A stretch of DNA of 22,892 nt from JAABQT01 sp035459025. Lineage in GTDB: Bacteria; Pseudomonadota; Gammaproteobacteria; Burkholderiales; SG8-39. The notes below the pieces were generated by a model, which searched no databases, was not told the origin of the DNA, and was given only the letters and a program-made list of their open reading frames with translations. The first letter of the stretch is position 1, and every line of letters starts with the position of its first letter. The DNA is taken from assembly GCA_035459025.1 (NCBI GenBank), contig DATHYT010000093.1:1-22892 (forward strand). The letters are read 5' to 3'. The position numbers and the translations under genes were made by a program. Below are positions 6,776-15,097 of this stretch, in pieces.

Positions 6776-8008
6776 ATGAAGAGAATCTGTGTCGCGCTGC
6801 TCGCGTTCGCCTTTGCGGCCCTGTCCGGGGCGGCGGCGGCAGCCGAGCCCATCAAGATCGGCTTTTCGATGGCGCTCACCGGCGGCCTTGCCGGCGCCGG
6901 CAAGGCGGCGCTCATCGCCATGGAGATCTGGCGCGAGGACGTGAACAAGAAGGGCGGCCTGCTCGGCCGGCAGGTGGAGTTCGTCTACTACGACGACGCC
7001 ACCCAGCCCGCCAAGGTGCCGCCGATCTACACCAAGCTGCTCAACGTCGACAAGGTCGACCTCGTGGTGTCCTCGTACGGCACCAACGAGATCGTGCCGG
7101 CGATGCCGATCGTGATGCGCAACAAGATGGTGTTCCCGTCGCTGTTCGGGCTCGCCGCGAACGAGGAGTTCAAGTACAACCGCTACTTCCAGATCATGCC
7201 CGCGGGGCCCGACCCCAAGGTGGACTGGTCGCGCGGCTTCTTCGAGCTGGCGGCGCAGCAGAACCCGAAGCCCAAGACCGTCGCGATCGTGGCCGCGGAC
7301 GCGGAGTTCCCGATCAACGCCGCCACCGGGGCGCGCAAGAACGCGCAAGCCGCAGGCCTGAAGATCGTCTATGACAAGACCTACCCGCCGGCGACGACCG
7401 ACTACACGCCGATCGTGCGCGCCATCCAGGCGACCAACGCCGACATCGTGTACGTCGCCTCCTATCCGCCCGATTCCGTCGGCATGGTGAAGGCGGCCAA
7501 CGAGGTCGGCCTGAAGGCGAAGATGTTCGGCGGCGGCATGGTCGGGCTGCAGTTCGCGGCCATCCAGAAGAACCTGGGGCCGCTGCTGAACGGCGTCATC
7601 AACTACGACTTCTGGGTGCCGGAGCCGACGCTCGACTTTCCGGGGGTGAAGGAGTTTCTCGCGCGCTACCAGGAGGCGGCCAAGGACAAGGGCGTCGACC
7701 CGCTCGGCCACTACCTGCCGCCCTTCGCCTACGCCTACATGCAGATCCTGGGCAACGCGGTGCAGGCGACCAAGAGCCTGGACCAGGGCAAGATCGCCGA
7801 CTACTTCCGCAAGAACACGCACGACACGGTGGTCGGCAAGGTGAAGTTCGGCAAGAACGGCGAGTGGGCCACCTCGCGCGTGCTGATGGTGCAGTTCCGC
7901 GACGTGCAGCCCGACAACCTGGAGCAGTTCGCCGGTCCGGGCAAGCGCGTGGTGCTGTACCCGAAGGCGTGGAAGTCGGGAGACATCGTCTTCCCGTTCA
8001 AGCAGTAG
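6776..8008 (+). CDS. ABC transporter substrate-binding protein, branched-chain amino acid type (LivK-like)
   Basis: ATG 6776 follows a strong AGGAGGAGG (6761-6769). It begins a classic signal peptide: KR, a hydrophobic run, then AAAAA, with cleavage likely after A23 before EPIKIGFSMALTG. The mature domain has the type I periplasmic-binding fold, with EIWREDVNKKGGLLGRQVE, YYDDATQP and the inter-lobe VVSSYGTNEIV. At 410 residues it is of normal length. Upstream in-frame starts would put hydrophilic sequence in front of the signal peptide and are rejected. Receptors of this family bind amino acids, urea, amides or aromatic acids. The nearby hydroxylase and ring-cleavage genes favour an aromatic acid, by inference. 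It delivers ligand to the two permeases encoded next. Confidence 0.92.
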   Translation: MKRICVALLAFAFAALSGAAAAAEPIKIGFSMALTGGLAGAGKAALIAMEIWREDVNKKGGLLGRQVEFVYYDDATQPAKVPPIYTKLLNVDKVDLVVSSYGTNEIVPAMPIVMRNKMVFPSLFGLAANEEFKYNRYFQIMPAGPDPKVDWSRGFFELAAQQNPKPKTVAIVAADAEFPINAATGARKNAQAAGLKIVYDKTYPPATTDYTPIVRAIQATNADIVYVASYPPDSVGMVKAANEVGLKAKMFGGGMVGLQFAAIQKNLGPLLNGVINYDFWVPEPTLDFPGVKEFLARYQEAAKDKGVDPLGHYLPPFAYAYMQILGNAVQATKSLDQGKIADYFRKNTHDTVVGKVKFGKNGEWATSRVLMVQFRDVQPDNLEQFAGPGKRVVLYPKAWKSGDIVFPFKQ

Positions 8009-8040
8009 CCGCGCGCCGGTCCTGACGCGCCCGGGCGACG

Positions 8041-8913
8041 GTGTTCTCGGCTGATCTTTTCGCGAACGCCGTCGTCTCGGGGCTGCTGCTCGGCGGCTTC
8101 TACGCCGCCGTGGCCATCGGGCTGGCGATCGTCTTCGGCCAGCTCGACATCGTCAACATCGCGCACCCGGCTTTCATCATCGCCGGGGCCTACACCGCCT
8201 ACATCTTCAACACCACCTTCGGCTTCGACCCGATCCTGGTCGGGGTGGCGGCGATGCCGGTGTTCTTCGCCGTGGGGGTGGTGATCTATCGCATCTACTA
8301 CGCCGCGTTCGAGCGCACCGGGCAGGAGTCGCTCTCGGGCCTCGCCTTCTTCTTCGGCCTCATGTTCATCATCGAGGTGTCGCTGATCCTCGTCTACGGC
8401 GTCGACTACCGCCTGGTGAGCGCCGGCTACTCGGCGCAGACGCTCGCCTTCGGCTTCGTCGACCTGCCGGGGCGCATGCTGATCCCGTTCCTCGTCGCGA
8501 TGACGCTGACCGGCGCCGTGTGGCTGTACCTGTCGCGCACCTTCATGGGCCGCGCCATCCAGGCGGTGGCGCAGGACCGCGGCGCGCTGCAGCTGATGGG
8601 GGCCGACCCGGTGCGCATCAAGCAGTGGGCCTTCGGCATCGGCATCGCCACCGCGGCGGTGGCGGGGGCGCTGCTGATCATCATCGGCCCGGTCGAGCCC
8701 TCGGTCGGGCGCCAGTACATCGGGCGCGCGTTCGCCATCGTCGTGCTGGGCGGCATGGGCAGCATCCAGGGCATGCTGATCGCCGCGCTGGCGCTCGGGG
8801 TGGTCGAGAACATGGTGTCGACCTTCTATGGCCCGTCGTGGGCGCCCGCCGTCGCCTTCGGCGTGCTGCTCGCCACGCTCGCCTTCCGGCCCTCGGGCCT
8901 GTTCGGGAGGTAG
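8041..8913 (+). CDS. Branched-chain-type ABC transporter permease (LivH-like)
   Basis: This 290-residue, strongly hydrophobic inner-membrane protein contains the LivH signature near its N-terminus (GLLLGGFYAAVAIGLAIVFG, then LDIVNIAHPAFIIAGAY) and about eight membrane segments. The cytoplasmic EAA-like loop RGALQLMGADPVRIKQWAFG contacts the ATPases. The start is GTG 8041; the ribosome site before it is weak. It lies 32 bp after the binding-protein gene and is followed after two bases by the second permease, so the whole importer is one operon. Confidence 0.92.
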   Translation: MFSADLFANAVVSGLLLGGFYAAVAIGLAIVFGQLDIVNIAHPAFIIAGAYTAYIFNTTFGFDPILVGVAAMPVFFAVGVVIYRIYYAAFERTGQESLSGLAFFFGLMFIIEVSLILVYGVDYRLVSAGYSAQTLAFGFVDLPGRMLIPFLVAMTLTGAVWLYLSRTFMGRAIQAVAQDRGALQLMGADPVRIKQWAFGIGIATAAVAGALLIIIGPVEPSVGRQYIGRAFAIVVLGGMGSIQGMLIAALALGVVENMVSTFYGPSWAPAVAFGVLLATLAFRPSGLFGR

Positions 8914-8915
8914 CG

Positions 8916-9863
8916 GTGCGCGGCTGGGGCTTCTGGGCCGCGAGCGCCGCGGCGCTGGCCGCGGGCCTGGCGTTCACCGCGCTCGCCGACAACCCGTACT
9001 ACTTCAACGCCACCTACGTGATCCTGCAGGCGCTGATCATGGCGGTGGCCTGGAACATCCTGGGCGGCTTCACCGGCTACGTGAACTTCGGCAGCGCCGC
9101 CTTCTTCGCCGTCGGCGCCTACATCTCGATCGCCCTGCTGAAGACCGCGGACGTGCCGCTGCCGCTGCTGATCCTCGCCTCGGCGCTGGTGTGCGGCCTG
9201 ATCGGCCTGGGCGTGGGCTACCTGACGCTGAGGCTGAAGGGCGTGTACTTCGCCATCGCCACGCTCGCCATGGGCATCGTGCTGGAGACGCTGGTCACCA
9301 ACTGGAGCTACGTGGGCGGCGCCAAGGGCACGGCCATCCTCACCCCGGAGACGCACCTGTGGTTCGACAGCTACAGCGAGATGCTGTTCATGGTCATGCT
9401 GCTGCTCGCGCTCGGCTCGGTCGCGATATCGCGCGCCCTCTCGAGCTCGCGCATCGGCCGCGGGCTCGCCGCGATCCGCGACGACGAAGTGGCGGCCGAG
9501 TGCTCGGGCGTGCCCACGCTGCGCCTGAAGCTGGTCTCGACCACGGTGATGGGCGCGATGATGGGCGCGGCCGGCGCGCCCTACCCGTACTTCGTCACCT
9601 ACGTCGACCCGATCTCCGCCTTCAACCTGTTCATCGCCGTCAACGCCATCGCCATGCCGATGATCGGCGGCACCGCCCACTGGGCCGGGCCGGTGATCGG
9701 CGCGCTGCTCGTAGGCTCGATGCAGGAAGTGATCACGGTCACCATCTCCTCCGAGCTCAACGTGCTGCTGGTCGGGATCATGCTGGTGCTGTTCATCACG
9801 CTGGCGCCGCAGGGCATCGTCGGCCTCGTGCGCAAGCACTGGAAGCGCCGGAAGTCCGCATGA
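8916..9863 (+). CDS. Branched-chain-type ABC transporter permease (LivM-like)
   Basis: GTG 8916, two bases after the preceding stop and behind GGGAGG (8905-8910), begins a 315-residue inner-membrane protein. It shows LivM features: an N-terminal hydrophobic helix, then LGGFTGYVNFGSAAFFAVGAY, the LRLKGVYFAIATLAMG segment, the coupling loop IRDDEVAAECSGVP and a C-terminal GGTAHWAGPVIGALL. It forms the heterodimeric channel with the preceding permease. A longer reading of this frame upstream runs through the previous gene out of frame and is not real. It overlaps the next gene by four bases (ATGA). Confidence 0.92.
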   Translation: MRGWGFWAASAAALAAGLAFTALADNPYYFNATYVILQALIMAVAWNILGGFTGYVNFGSAAFFAVGAYISIALLKTADVPLPLLILASALVCGLIGLGVGYLTLRLKGVYFAIATLAMGIVLETLVTNWSYVGGAKGTAILTPETHLWFDSYSEMLFMVMLLLALGSVAISRALSSSRIGRGLAAIRDDEVAAECSGVPTLRLKLVSTTVMGAMMGAAGAPYPYFVTYVDPISAFNLFIAVNAIAMPMIGGTAHWAGPVIGALLVGSMQEVITVTISSELNVLLVGIMLVLFITLAPQGIVGLVRKHWKRRKSA

Positions 9864-10582
9864 GCGCCCTGCTCCAGGTCAGCGGCCTCGCCAAGCGCTT
9901 CGGCGGCTTCACCGCGCTCGAGGGCATTACGCTCGCGGTCGCCCCCGGCGAGCGCCTCGGCCTCATCGGCCCCAACGGCTCGGGCAAGACCACCCTGATC
10001 AACTGCGTCTCGGGGGCGCTGTTCAACGACGAGGGCCGCGTCGAGTTCGAAGGCCGCGACGTCACGCGCCTGCCCCCGTTCCAGCGCGCGCGCCTCGGCA
10101 TCGCGCGCAGCTTCCAGATCCCCAAGCCCTTTCGCAGCATGACGGTGCTCGACAACCTGCGCGTGCCGCTCGAGTACGCGGCGCGCACGCGCGCCGGGCA
10201 GCGCAGCGCGGTAGACGAGGCGATGCGCATCCTGGAGACCATGGGCCTCGCCGCGCGCGCGCGCCAGGACTCGGCCGGCCTCACCCAGGTGGACATGAGG
10301 AAGCTCGAGCTCGCGCGCGCCATGGCCGCGCACCCGCGCCTGCTGATCTCCGACGAGGCGATGGCGGGGCTCTCGGGGGCCGAGGTGGACGAGGTGCTGG
10401 AGATCCTGTTCAAGCTGAACGGTGCGGGCATCACCATCATCATGATCGAGCACATCATGCAGGCGGTGATGCGCTTCTCGCAGCGCGTGGTGTGCCTGGA
10501 CGCCGGGCGCATCATCTGCGAGGGCACGCCCGACCAGACGGTCGCGAACCCGGACGTGCAGAGGGCTTACCTTGGCGCTTAG
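9860..10582 (+). CDS. Branched-chain-type ABC transporter ATPase (LivG-like)
   Basis: This 240-residue ATPase starts with an ATGA overlap. Walker A is GPNGSGKTT (G37-T45), Walker B is LLISDE (161-166) and the switch His is H198 in IEHIM. The ABC signature is atypical: LTQVDMRKLELARA (from L141) where most LivG proteins have an LSxGxx/LPFGxQR-like motif. The residue after the catalytic Glu is Ala (DEAMAGLS) instead of Pro. Walker residues are intact, so it is probably active, with the partner ATPase supplying a canonical signature. It powers the importer together with the following gene, with which it overlaps by 11 bases. Confidence 0.92.
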   Translation: MSALLQVSGLAKRFGGFTALEGITLAVAPGERLGLIGPNGSGKTTLINCVSGALFNDEGRVEFEGRDVTRLPPFQRARLGIARSFQIPKPFRSMTVLDNLRVPLEYAARTRAGQRSAVDEAMRILETMGLAARARQDSAGLTQVDMRKLELARAMAAHPRLLISDEAMAGLSGAEVDEVLEILFKLNGAGITIIMIEHIMQAVMRFSQRVVCLDAGRIICEGTPDQTVANPDVQRAYLGA

Positions 10583-11303
10583 CCTGACCGTGCGCGGGGT
10601 GCAAGCCGGCTACGGCGCGGTGCGCGCGCTGCACGGCGTCTCGCTCGACATCCAGGACACCGAGACGGTCGCGCTCCTCGGCACCAACGGCAACGGCAAG
10701 AGCACGCTCATGAAGTGCGTGATGGGCATCGTGCGCCCGACGCAGGGCTCGATCGTGCTGCAGGTGGACGGCGCCGAGCACGACCTGACGCGCCTCACCA
10801 CCGAGCAGATCGTGAACCTCGGCGTCGCCATGGTGCCCGAGGGCCGGCGCCTGTTCCCGAAGCTCACCGTGGAGGAGAACCTGCTGCTCGGCGCGTTCCG
10901 CCCCGCCGCGAGGAGCGGCATCGCCAAGAACCTCGCCTTCACCTACGAAGCATTCCCGGTGCTCGCCGAGCGCCGGCGCCAGCTCGCCGGCTCCATGTCG
11001 GGCGGCCAGCAGCAGATGCTCGCCATCGGACGGGCGCTGATGTCCGCGCCGCGGCTACTGCTGGTCGACGAGCCTTCGGTGGGCCTCGCGCCGATTCTGG
11101 TGTCCACCACCATCACCAAGATCAAGGAGCTGAAGGACCGCTACGGCCTCACCGTGCTGATGGCCGAGCAGAACTTCCACCAGGCGATCCGTATCGCCGA
11201 CCGCGGCTACATCATCGTGCACGGCGAGATCGTGTTCGACGGGCGCTCGGTCGCCGAGCTCGAGGGAAACGATCTGGTGAAGCGCTACTACCTCGGGACC
11301 TGA
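10572..11303 (+). CDS. Branched-chain-type ABC transporter ATPase (LivF-like)
   Basis: The frame starts at TTG 10572, inside the end of the preceding ATPase gene. The resulting 243 residues begin ALSLTVRGVQAGYGAVRALHG, exactly where LivF proteins begin. Walker A is GTNGNGKST (37-45), the signature MSGGQQQMLAIGRAL begins at 142 and Walker B is LLLVDEPSVGLAP. All are canonical, unlike the partner ATPase. No other plausible start exists downstream before the first conserved strand. It is the last gene of the importer operon, and its 3' end is overlapped on the other strand by the cupin gene. Confidence 0.92.
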   Translation: MALSLTVRGVQAGYGAVRALHGVSLDIQDTETVALLGTNGNGKSTLMKCVMGIVRPTQGSIVLQVDGAEHDLTRLTTEQIVNLGVAMVPEGRRLFPKLTVEENLLLGAFRPAARSGIAKNLAFTYEAFPVLAERRRQLAGSMSGGQQQMLAIGRALMSAPRLLLVDEPSVGLAPILVSTTITKIKELKDRYGLTVLMAEQNFHQAIRIADRGYIIVHGEIVFDGRSVAELEGNDLVKRYYLGT

Positions 11304-11853
11304 CCGCGGCGCCCCACGCCTCGCAGCGGCGCATCGCCGCGGGCGTGAACTCGGCGCGCGGCTGGTTGCCGCCGATGACGAACATCAGCAGGTGCTCCTT
11401 CTTCGGCTCGGCGTAGGTCACGTTCATGAAGCGCCGCGCGACGCCCGGCGGGAACGAGATCACGTCGTAGGGCCCGAGGTCGGCGTGCAGCTTCTTGCGG
11501 CCCTCGTTCCACTCGCAGCGCCAGCGCCCGGTCATCGGGATGAACGTCTCGTTGGTGTCGTGGTTGTGCATCAGCGGCCCCTTGCCGGGCTTCGCCTTGC
11601 AGTAGCCGAGGTTGAAGCCTTCGGCGATGGCGATCGCGGGCATCGCGGAGGCGTCGTCGCCCACGGGCGAAGTCGTCGCCCTGGTCCCCTTCTTCGGCGG
11701 CGCGAAGCCGATCACGGCGTAGAGCGTGCGCTCGCACTCGGGCAAGGGGCTGTCGGGCAGCCCGCCGTCGGAGCCCTTCAGCCGCGAAAAGCGCGCCACG
11801 CGCTTCAGCATCGCGCGCTTGGACAGGGTACGAATCCGCTTCCAGTCAGCCAT
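11212..11853 (-). CDS. Cupin-domain protein with a 3' end overlapping the ABC ATPase gene
   Basis: The gene starts at 11853 behind GAGGAGG (complement of 11858-11864). The 213-residue frame has a single cupin domain at about residues 75-165. Motif 1 is visible as PLMHNHDTNETFIPMTG with metal ligands H96, H98 and E102. Motif 2 reads SFPPGVARRFMNV, with Arg where the last His ligand is usual. Cupins of this kind include small dioxygenases, isomerases and sugar epimerases; the role here is unknown. Residues from about 184 on are Arg/Ser-rich and antisense to the LivF-like gene, so the natural C-terminus was probably near AEFTPAAMRRCEAWG and the original stop may be lost or frameshifted. It diverges from the MetE-like gene with 25 bp between. 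Confidence 0.78.
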   Translation of the reverse strand: MADWKRIRTLSKRAMLKRVARFSRLKGSDGGLPDSPLPECERTLYAVIGFAPPKKGTRATTSPVGDDASAMPAIAIAEGFNLGYCKAKPGKGPLMHNHDTNETFIPMTGRWRCEWNEGRKKLHADLGPYDVISFPPGVARRFMNVTYAEPKKEHLLMFVIGGNQPRAEFTPAAMRRCEAWGAAVRSRGSSASPDRFPRARRPSARRTRSRRAR

Positions 11854-11878
11854 CGTCGCCTCCTCGAGTTAGCCTATC

Positions 11879-12979
11879 ATGCCCCTCATGAAGCCGCCGT
11901 TCCGCGCCGACCAGGTCGGCAGCCTGCTGCGCCCGGCCGCGCTCGCCGAGGCGCGGCGCCGATGGAAGCGGGGCGCGCTCGAGGCCGCGCAGCTCGCCGC
12001 GATCGAGGACGCGGCCATTCTCGAGGCGGTGCGTCGGCAGGAATCGATCGGCCTCGAGGCGGTGACCGACGGCGAGTTCCGCCGCGACTGGTGGCACCTG
12101 GATTTCCTGTCGCAGCTGGACGGGGTGACCACGCGCGACAATCCCGGGCCCAAGTTCGGCGGCACCGAGGAGCAGCCGCCGATCGCCACCGTCAGCGGCC
12201 GGGTCGGCTGCTCGAAGCCGATCATGGTGCAGCACTTCGCGTTCCTGAAGTCCGTGGCCCGGGCGACGCCGAAGTTCACCCTGCCCTCGCCTTCCATGCT
12301 GCACCTGAGAGGCGGCCGCAACGCCATCTCGACCGAAGCCTATCCCGGGCTCGACGCGTTCTGGGACGACGTCGCCGCGGCCTACCGCGAGGCGATCGCG
12401 CACCTCGCCGCCGCGGGCTGCACCTACCTGCAGCTCGACGACACGGCGTTCGCCTACCTGTGCGACCCGAAGATCCGCGAGACCTGCCGCCGGAACGGCG
12501 ACGACCCGGCGCTCCTGCCGCAGCGCTATGCCGATACGATCAACGCCGCGCTGGCCGACAAGCCGGCGGGCATGACCGTCACCCTGCACACCTGCCGCGG
12601 CAACTTCAAGAGCGCGTGGGTGGCCGAAGGCGGCTACGACCCGGTGGCCAAAGCCATGTTCTCGGCCAACGTCGACGGCTTCTTCATGGAGTTCGATTCG
12701 GCGCGCGCCGGCACCTTCGAGCCGCTGAAGGCGCTGCCCAAGGGCAAGAAGGTGGTGCTCGGCCTGGTCACCACCAAGGTCGGCGAGATCGAGGACAAGG
12801 CGATGCTGAAGCGCCGCATCGCGGAAGCCGCGAAGTTCGTGCCGCTGGAGAACCTTTGCCTGTCGCCGCAGTGCGGCTTTTCCAGCACGCACCATGGCAA
12901 CGTGCTGTCGGAAGACGACCAGTGGCGCAAGCTCGAGCTGATCGTCGAGGTTGCGCGCGAAGTGTGGCCGGGAGCATAG
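11879..12979 (+). CDS. MetE C-terminal (catalytic) domain protein, cobalamin-independent methionine synthase family
   Basis: At 366 residues this is only the catalytic barrel of MetE, without the N-terminal half of the full enzyme. It begins FRADQVGSLLRPAAL and has TDGEFRRDWW near residue 62. Probable zinc ligands are H237 and C239 (HTCRGNF), E271 (FFMEFDSA) and C332 (LSPQCGFSS), matching the His-Cys-Glu-Cys set of MetE by alignment by eye. Family members of this length (YxjG/YxjH-like, core-MetE) transfer methyl groups to thiols, often with unidentified donors. Its place beside a GST, a VOC protein and a ring-cleaving dioxygenase suggests a catabolic methyl or thiol transfer; this is inference. 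A second Met at 11888 may be the real start: TATCAT (11875-11880) could be a -10 for a leaderless message, and no Shine-Dalgarno is seen. Confidence 0.85.
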   Translation: MPLMKPPFRADQVGSLLRPAALAEARRRWKRGALEAAQLAAIEDAAILEAVRRQESIGLEAVTDGEFRRDWWHLDFLSQLDGVTTRDNPGPKFGGTEEQPPIATVSGRVGCSKPIMVQHFAFLKSVARATPKFTLPSPSMLHLRGGRNAISTEAYPGLDAFWDDVAAAYREAIAHLAAAGCTYLQLDDTAFAYLCDPKIRETCRRNGDDPALLPQRYADTINAALADKPAGMTVTLHTCRGNFKSAWVAEGGYDPVAKAMFSANVDGFFMEFDSARAGTFEPLKALPKGKKVVLGLVTTKVGEIEDKAMLKRRIAEAAKFVPLENLCLSPQCGFSSTHHGNVLSEDDQWRKLELIVEVAREVWPGA

Positions 12980-13013
12980 AATCGAGCCTGGCTTACCGAG
13001 GAGGGCCGAGACC

Positions 13014-13688
13014 ATGCGCGTTTACTACCATCCGGCGTCGACCACCAGCCGGATCATCATGATGTTCGCGGCGGAAGAAGCGCCGGAGATCGAATTCAAG
13101 ACCGTCGACATCTTCACCGGCGAGCACATGAAGCCGCCCTACGCCGACCTGAATCCCAGCCGCCAGGTGCCAATGCTCGAGGACGGCGACTTCCGGCTGA
13201 CCGAGAGCTCGGCGATCCTCAAGTACCTGGCCGACGAGAAAGGCTCCACGTCCTACCCGAAGGAGCTGCGCGCGCGCGCGCGGGTGAACGAGGCGATGGA
13301 CTGGTTCAACACGCAGTTTTATCGCGACTTCGCCTACGGCCTCGTTTACCCGCAGGGCTTCCAGACGCACAAGCGCCGCAGCGACGAGGCGCAGGCCGCG
13401 ACGCTCGCCTGGGGCAAGGAGCGGGCGCAGGCCTGGCTCAAGGTGCTCGACCAGCACCTGATCGGGCCCAGGAACGGCTACGTCTGCGGGTCGAAGCTCA
13501 CCATCGCCGACTACCTCGGCGGCGAGATGGTGGCGGTGGGCGAGCTCATCGGCTGCGGCTTCGACGGCTACCCGAACGTGCAACGCTGGCTGAAGAACAT
13601 GAAGTCGCTCAAGAGCTGGCCCAAGGTGCACGAGGTCTTCTACGGCTTCGCCGGCTCCATGAAGGACGCGAAGTTCGACGCCATTTGA
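13014..13688 (+). CDS. Glutathione S-transferase family protein
   Basis: ATG 13014 follows GAGGAGGG (12998-13005). The 224-residue product has an N-terminal thioredoxin-like domain (RVYYHPASTTSRIIMMF). The glutathione-binding cis-proline segment is RQVPMLEDGDF and the TESSAILKYLADE helix follows. The helical C-terminal domain contains YVCGSKLTIADYLGGEM, the conserved N-capping Asp region. It ends with KSWPKVHEVFYGF. It probably conjugates, isomerises or reductively cleaves a small electrophile with glutathione. It lies 34 bp after the MetE-like gene and 13 bp before the VOC gene, so the three are probably one transcript. An upstream in-frame ATG (12951) lacks support. Confidence 0.9.
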   Translation: MRVYYHPASTTSRIIMMFAAEEAPEIEFKTVDIFTGEHMKPPYADLNPSRQVPMLEDGDFRLTESSAILKYLADEKGSTSYPKELRARARVNEAMDWFNTQFYRDFAYGLVYPQGFQTHKRRSDEAQAATLAWGKERAQAWLKVLDQHLIGPRNGYVCGSKLTIADYLGGEMVAVGELIGCGFDGYPNVQRWLKNMKSLKSWPKVHEVFYGFAGSMKDAKFDAI

Positions 13689-13701
13689 GGGGCATCGGCC
13701 C

Positions 13702-14190
13702 ATGATCAGGGGACTGCACCACAACGCCTACCGCTGCCGCGACTCCGAGCAGACGCGCCGCTTCTACGAGGACTTCCTCGGCCTGCCGCTCGCCGGCACG
13801 CTGTGGATCAAGGAGACGATGAGCGGCCGCAAGACGCAGACGCTGCACACGTTCTACCGCCTCGACGATGGCTCGTACCTCGCCTTCTTCGATGCGCCCG
13901 ACATGCCGTTCGAGTTCAAGGCGCAGCACGATTTCGACCTGCACATCGCGCTCGAGGTCGAGCGCGCGATGCTCGAGCCGATGATGGCGAAGGGCAAGGC
14001 CGCGGGCATCGAGACGCGCGGCATCTCGGATCACGGCTTCATCCACTCGATCTACTTTCGCGACCCGAACGGCTACGTCATCGAGCTCACCGCCCGCATG
14101 CCGGGCCACGCGCAGGCGATGGACCCGGCGCAGAACGAGGCGCGCGCCAAACTCGATCGCTGGCAGGCGGCGCGGCGGCAGCCAGCCTAG
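13702..14190 (+). CDS. VOC (glyoxalase/extradiol dioxygenase fold) family protein
   Basis: This 162-residue protein shows two beta-alpha-beta-beta-beta units of the vicinal oxygen chelate fold. The first has GLHHNAYRC and the RFYEDFLGLPL helix; the second has DFDLHIALEV and HSIYFRDPNGYVIELT. Likely metal ligands are H7, H81 and E128. The fold covers glyoxalase I, extradiol dioxygenases, epimerases and thiol transferases; the single-domain length fits a glyoxalase-like enzyme rather than a two-domain extradiol dioxygenase. It follows the GST gene closely and converges on the intradiol dioxygenase gene with 9 bp between stops. Substrate unknown. Confidence 0.85.
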   Translation: MIRGLHHNAYRCRDSEQTRRFYEDFLGLPLAGTLWIKETMSGRKTQTLHTFYRLDDGSYLAFFDAPDMPFEFKAQHDFDLHIALEVERAMLEPMMAKGKAAGIETRGISDHGFIHSIYFRDPNGYVIELTARMPGHAQAMDPAQNEARAKLDRWQAARRQPA

Positions 14191-14199
14191 GGACGAGCT

Positions 14200-15057
14200 T
14201 TATCGCCTGCGCGACTTCCCGGCGCCGGCGGGCTTGAGCACGAAGTCGTAGCGGCAGGTCGCCTCGCCGGCGGCGTTCTTCTTCCTGAAGTCCACGATCA
14301 GCGAGTCCTTCACGCCGAACACGGCGTCGGAGTCGAGGTACTTGTCGCCCTTCGTGAACAGGTGCGTGACGAGCTTCTCGTGGCCCGGCGCCTCGATCAC
14401 GAAGTGCAGGTGCCCGGGGCGCATCGGGTGGCGGCCGCAGGCGACCAGCATCTTGCCCACGGGGCCGTCGTGCGGCACCGGGTAGCTCACCGGCGTGATG
14501 CACTTGAAGTGGTAGCGCCCCTCGGCGTCCGAGCGGAAGCGCGCGCGCAGGTTGGTGCCGTCGGGCTTTTGCACGTCGTACAGGCCGTCGGCGCCGCCCT
14601 CCCAGACGTCGAGCGTCGCGCCCGCGATCGGCTTGCCCTTGAGGTCCTTCACCGTGCCGCTCACGGCGCAGGGCTCGCCGGGCGTGCCGGGCTTCGCGAT
14701 GCTTGCGCCGAGCGGCATCTCGGGCGCGCCCTCGACGAAGAACGGCCCGAGCACGGTGGACTCGGTCGCCTTCCCCAGCTTGCCGTAGTTGATGAAGTCC
14801 ACCAGCATCGACACGCCGAGCGTGTCCGACATCAGGATGAACTCCTGGCGCTTGTCGTCGCACATGTGCCCGGTCTTGGTGAGGAACTGGATGCCCTGGA
14901 ACCACTCCTCCTGCGTCGGGCGCACCTCGCGCACGAAGGCGTGCAGGTGCTTGACCAGGCTCTGCATGATCTGGCGCGTTCTCCTGTCGGGCGCCTTGCC
15001 GACGCGCTTCAGGACTTCGGCGGTGAGGTTCTTCTCGGTGAAATTGCGGATGGGCAT
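14200..15057 (-). CDS. Intradiol ring-cleavage dioxygenase (catechol/hydroxyquinol 1,2-dioxygenase family)
   Basis: The start at 15057 has a strong GAGGAGGAG ribosome site (complement of 15064-15072) and gives 285 residues. The N-terminal helical dimerisation domain (LVKHLHAFVREVRPTQEEW, then SDTLGVSMLVDFIN) is typical of catechol and hydroxyquinol 1,2-dioxygenases. The catalytic beta-sandwich supplies all four ferric iron ligands: Y160 (GLYDVQ), Y192 (VSYPVP), H216 and H218 (RPGHLHF). The spacing agrees with known enzymes. It cleaves a catechol-type ring between the two hydroxyls to a cis,cis-muconate or maleylacetate product. Hydroxyquinol cleavage would give maleylacetate, but the substrate is not settled by these motifs. 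It is divergent from the Bug receptor gene across 54 bp. Any longer reading upstream crosses that gene antisense. Confidence 0.92.
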   Translation of the reverse strand: MPIRNFTEKNLTAEVLKRVGKAPDRRTRQIMQSLVKHLHAFVREVRPTQEEWFQGIQFLTKTGHMCDDKRQEFILMSDTLGVSMLVDFINYGKLGKATESTVLGPFFVEGAPEMPLGASIAKPGTPGEPCAVSGTVKDLKGKPIAGATLDVWEGGADGLYDVQKPDGTNLRARFRSDAEGRYHFKCITPVSYPVPHDGPVGKMLVACGRHPMRPGHLHFVIEAPGHEKLVTHLFTKGDKYLDSDAVFGVKDSLIVDFRKKNAAGEATCRYDFVLKPAGAGKSRRR

Positions 15058-15097
15058 GGCCGGCTCCTCCTCGCGCGCAATGCTAACATCGCGCACA

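Noticed and set aside
15073..15097. Imperfect inverted repeat between the dioxygenase and receptor genes
   Set aside because: The GCGCG/CGCGC arms have unequal spacing and are expected by chance in this composition.
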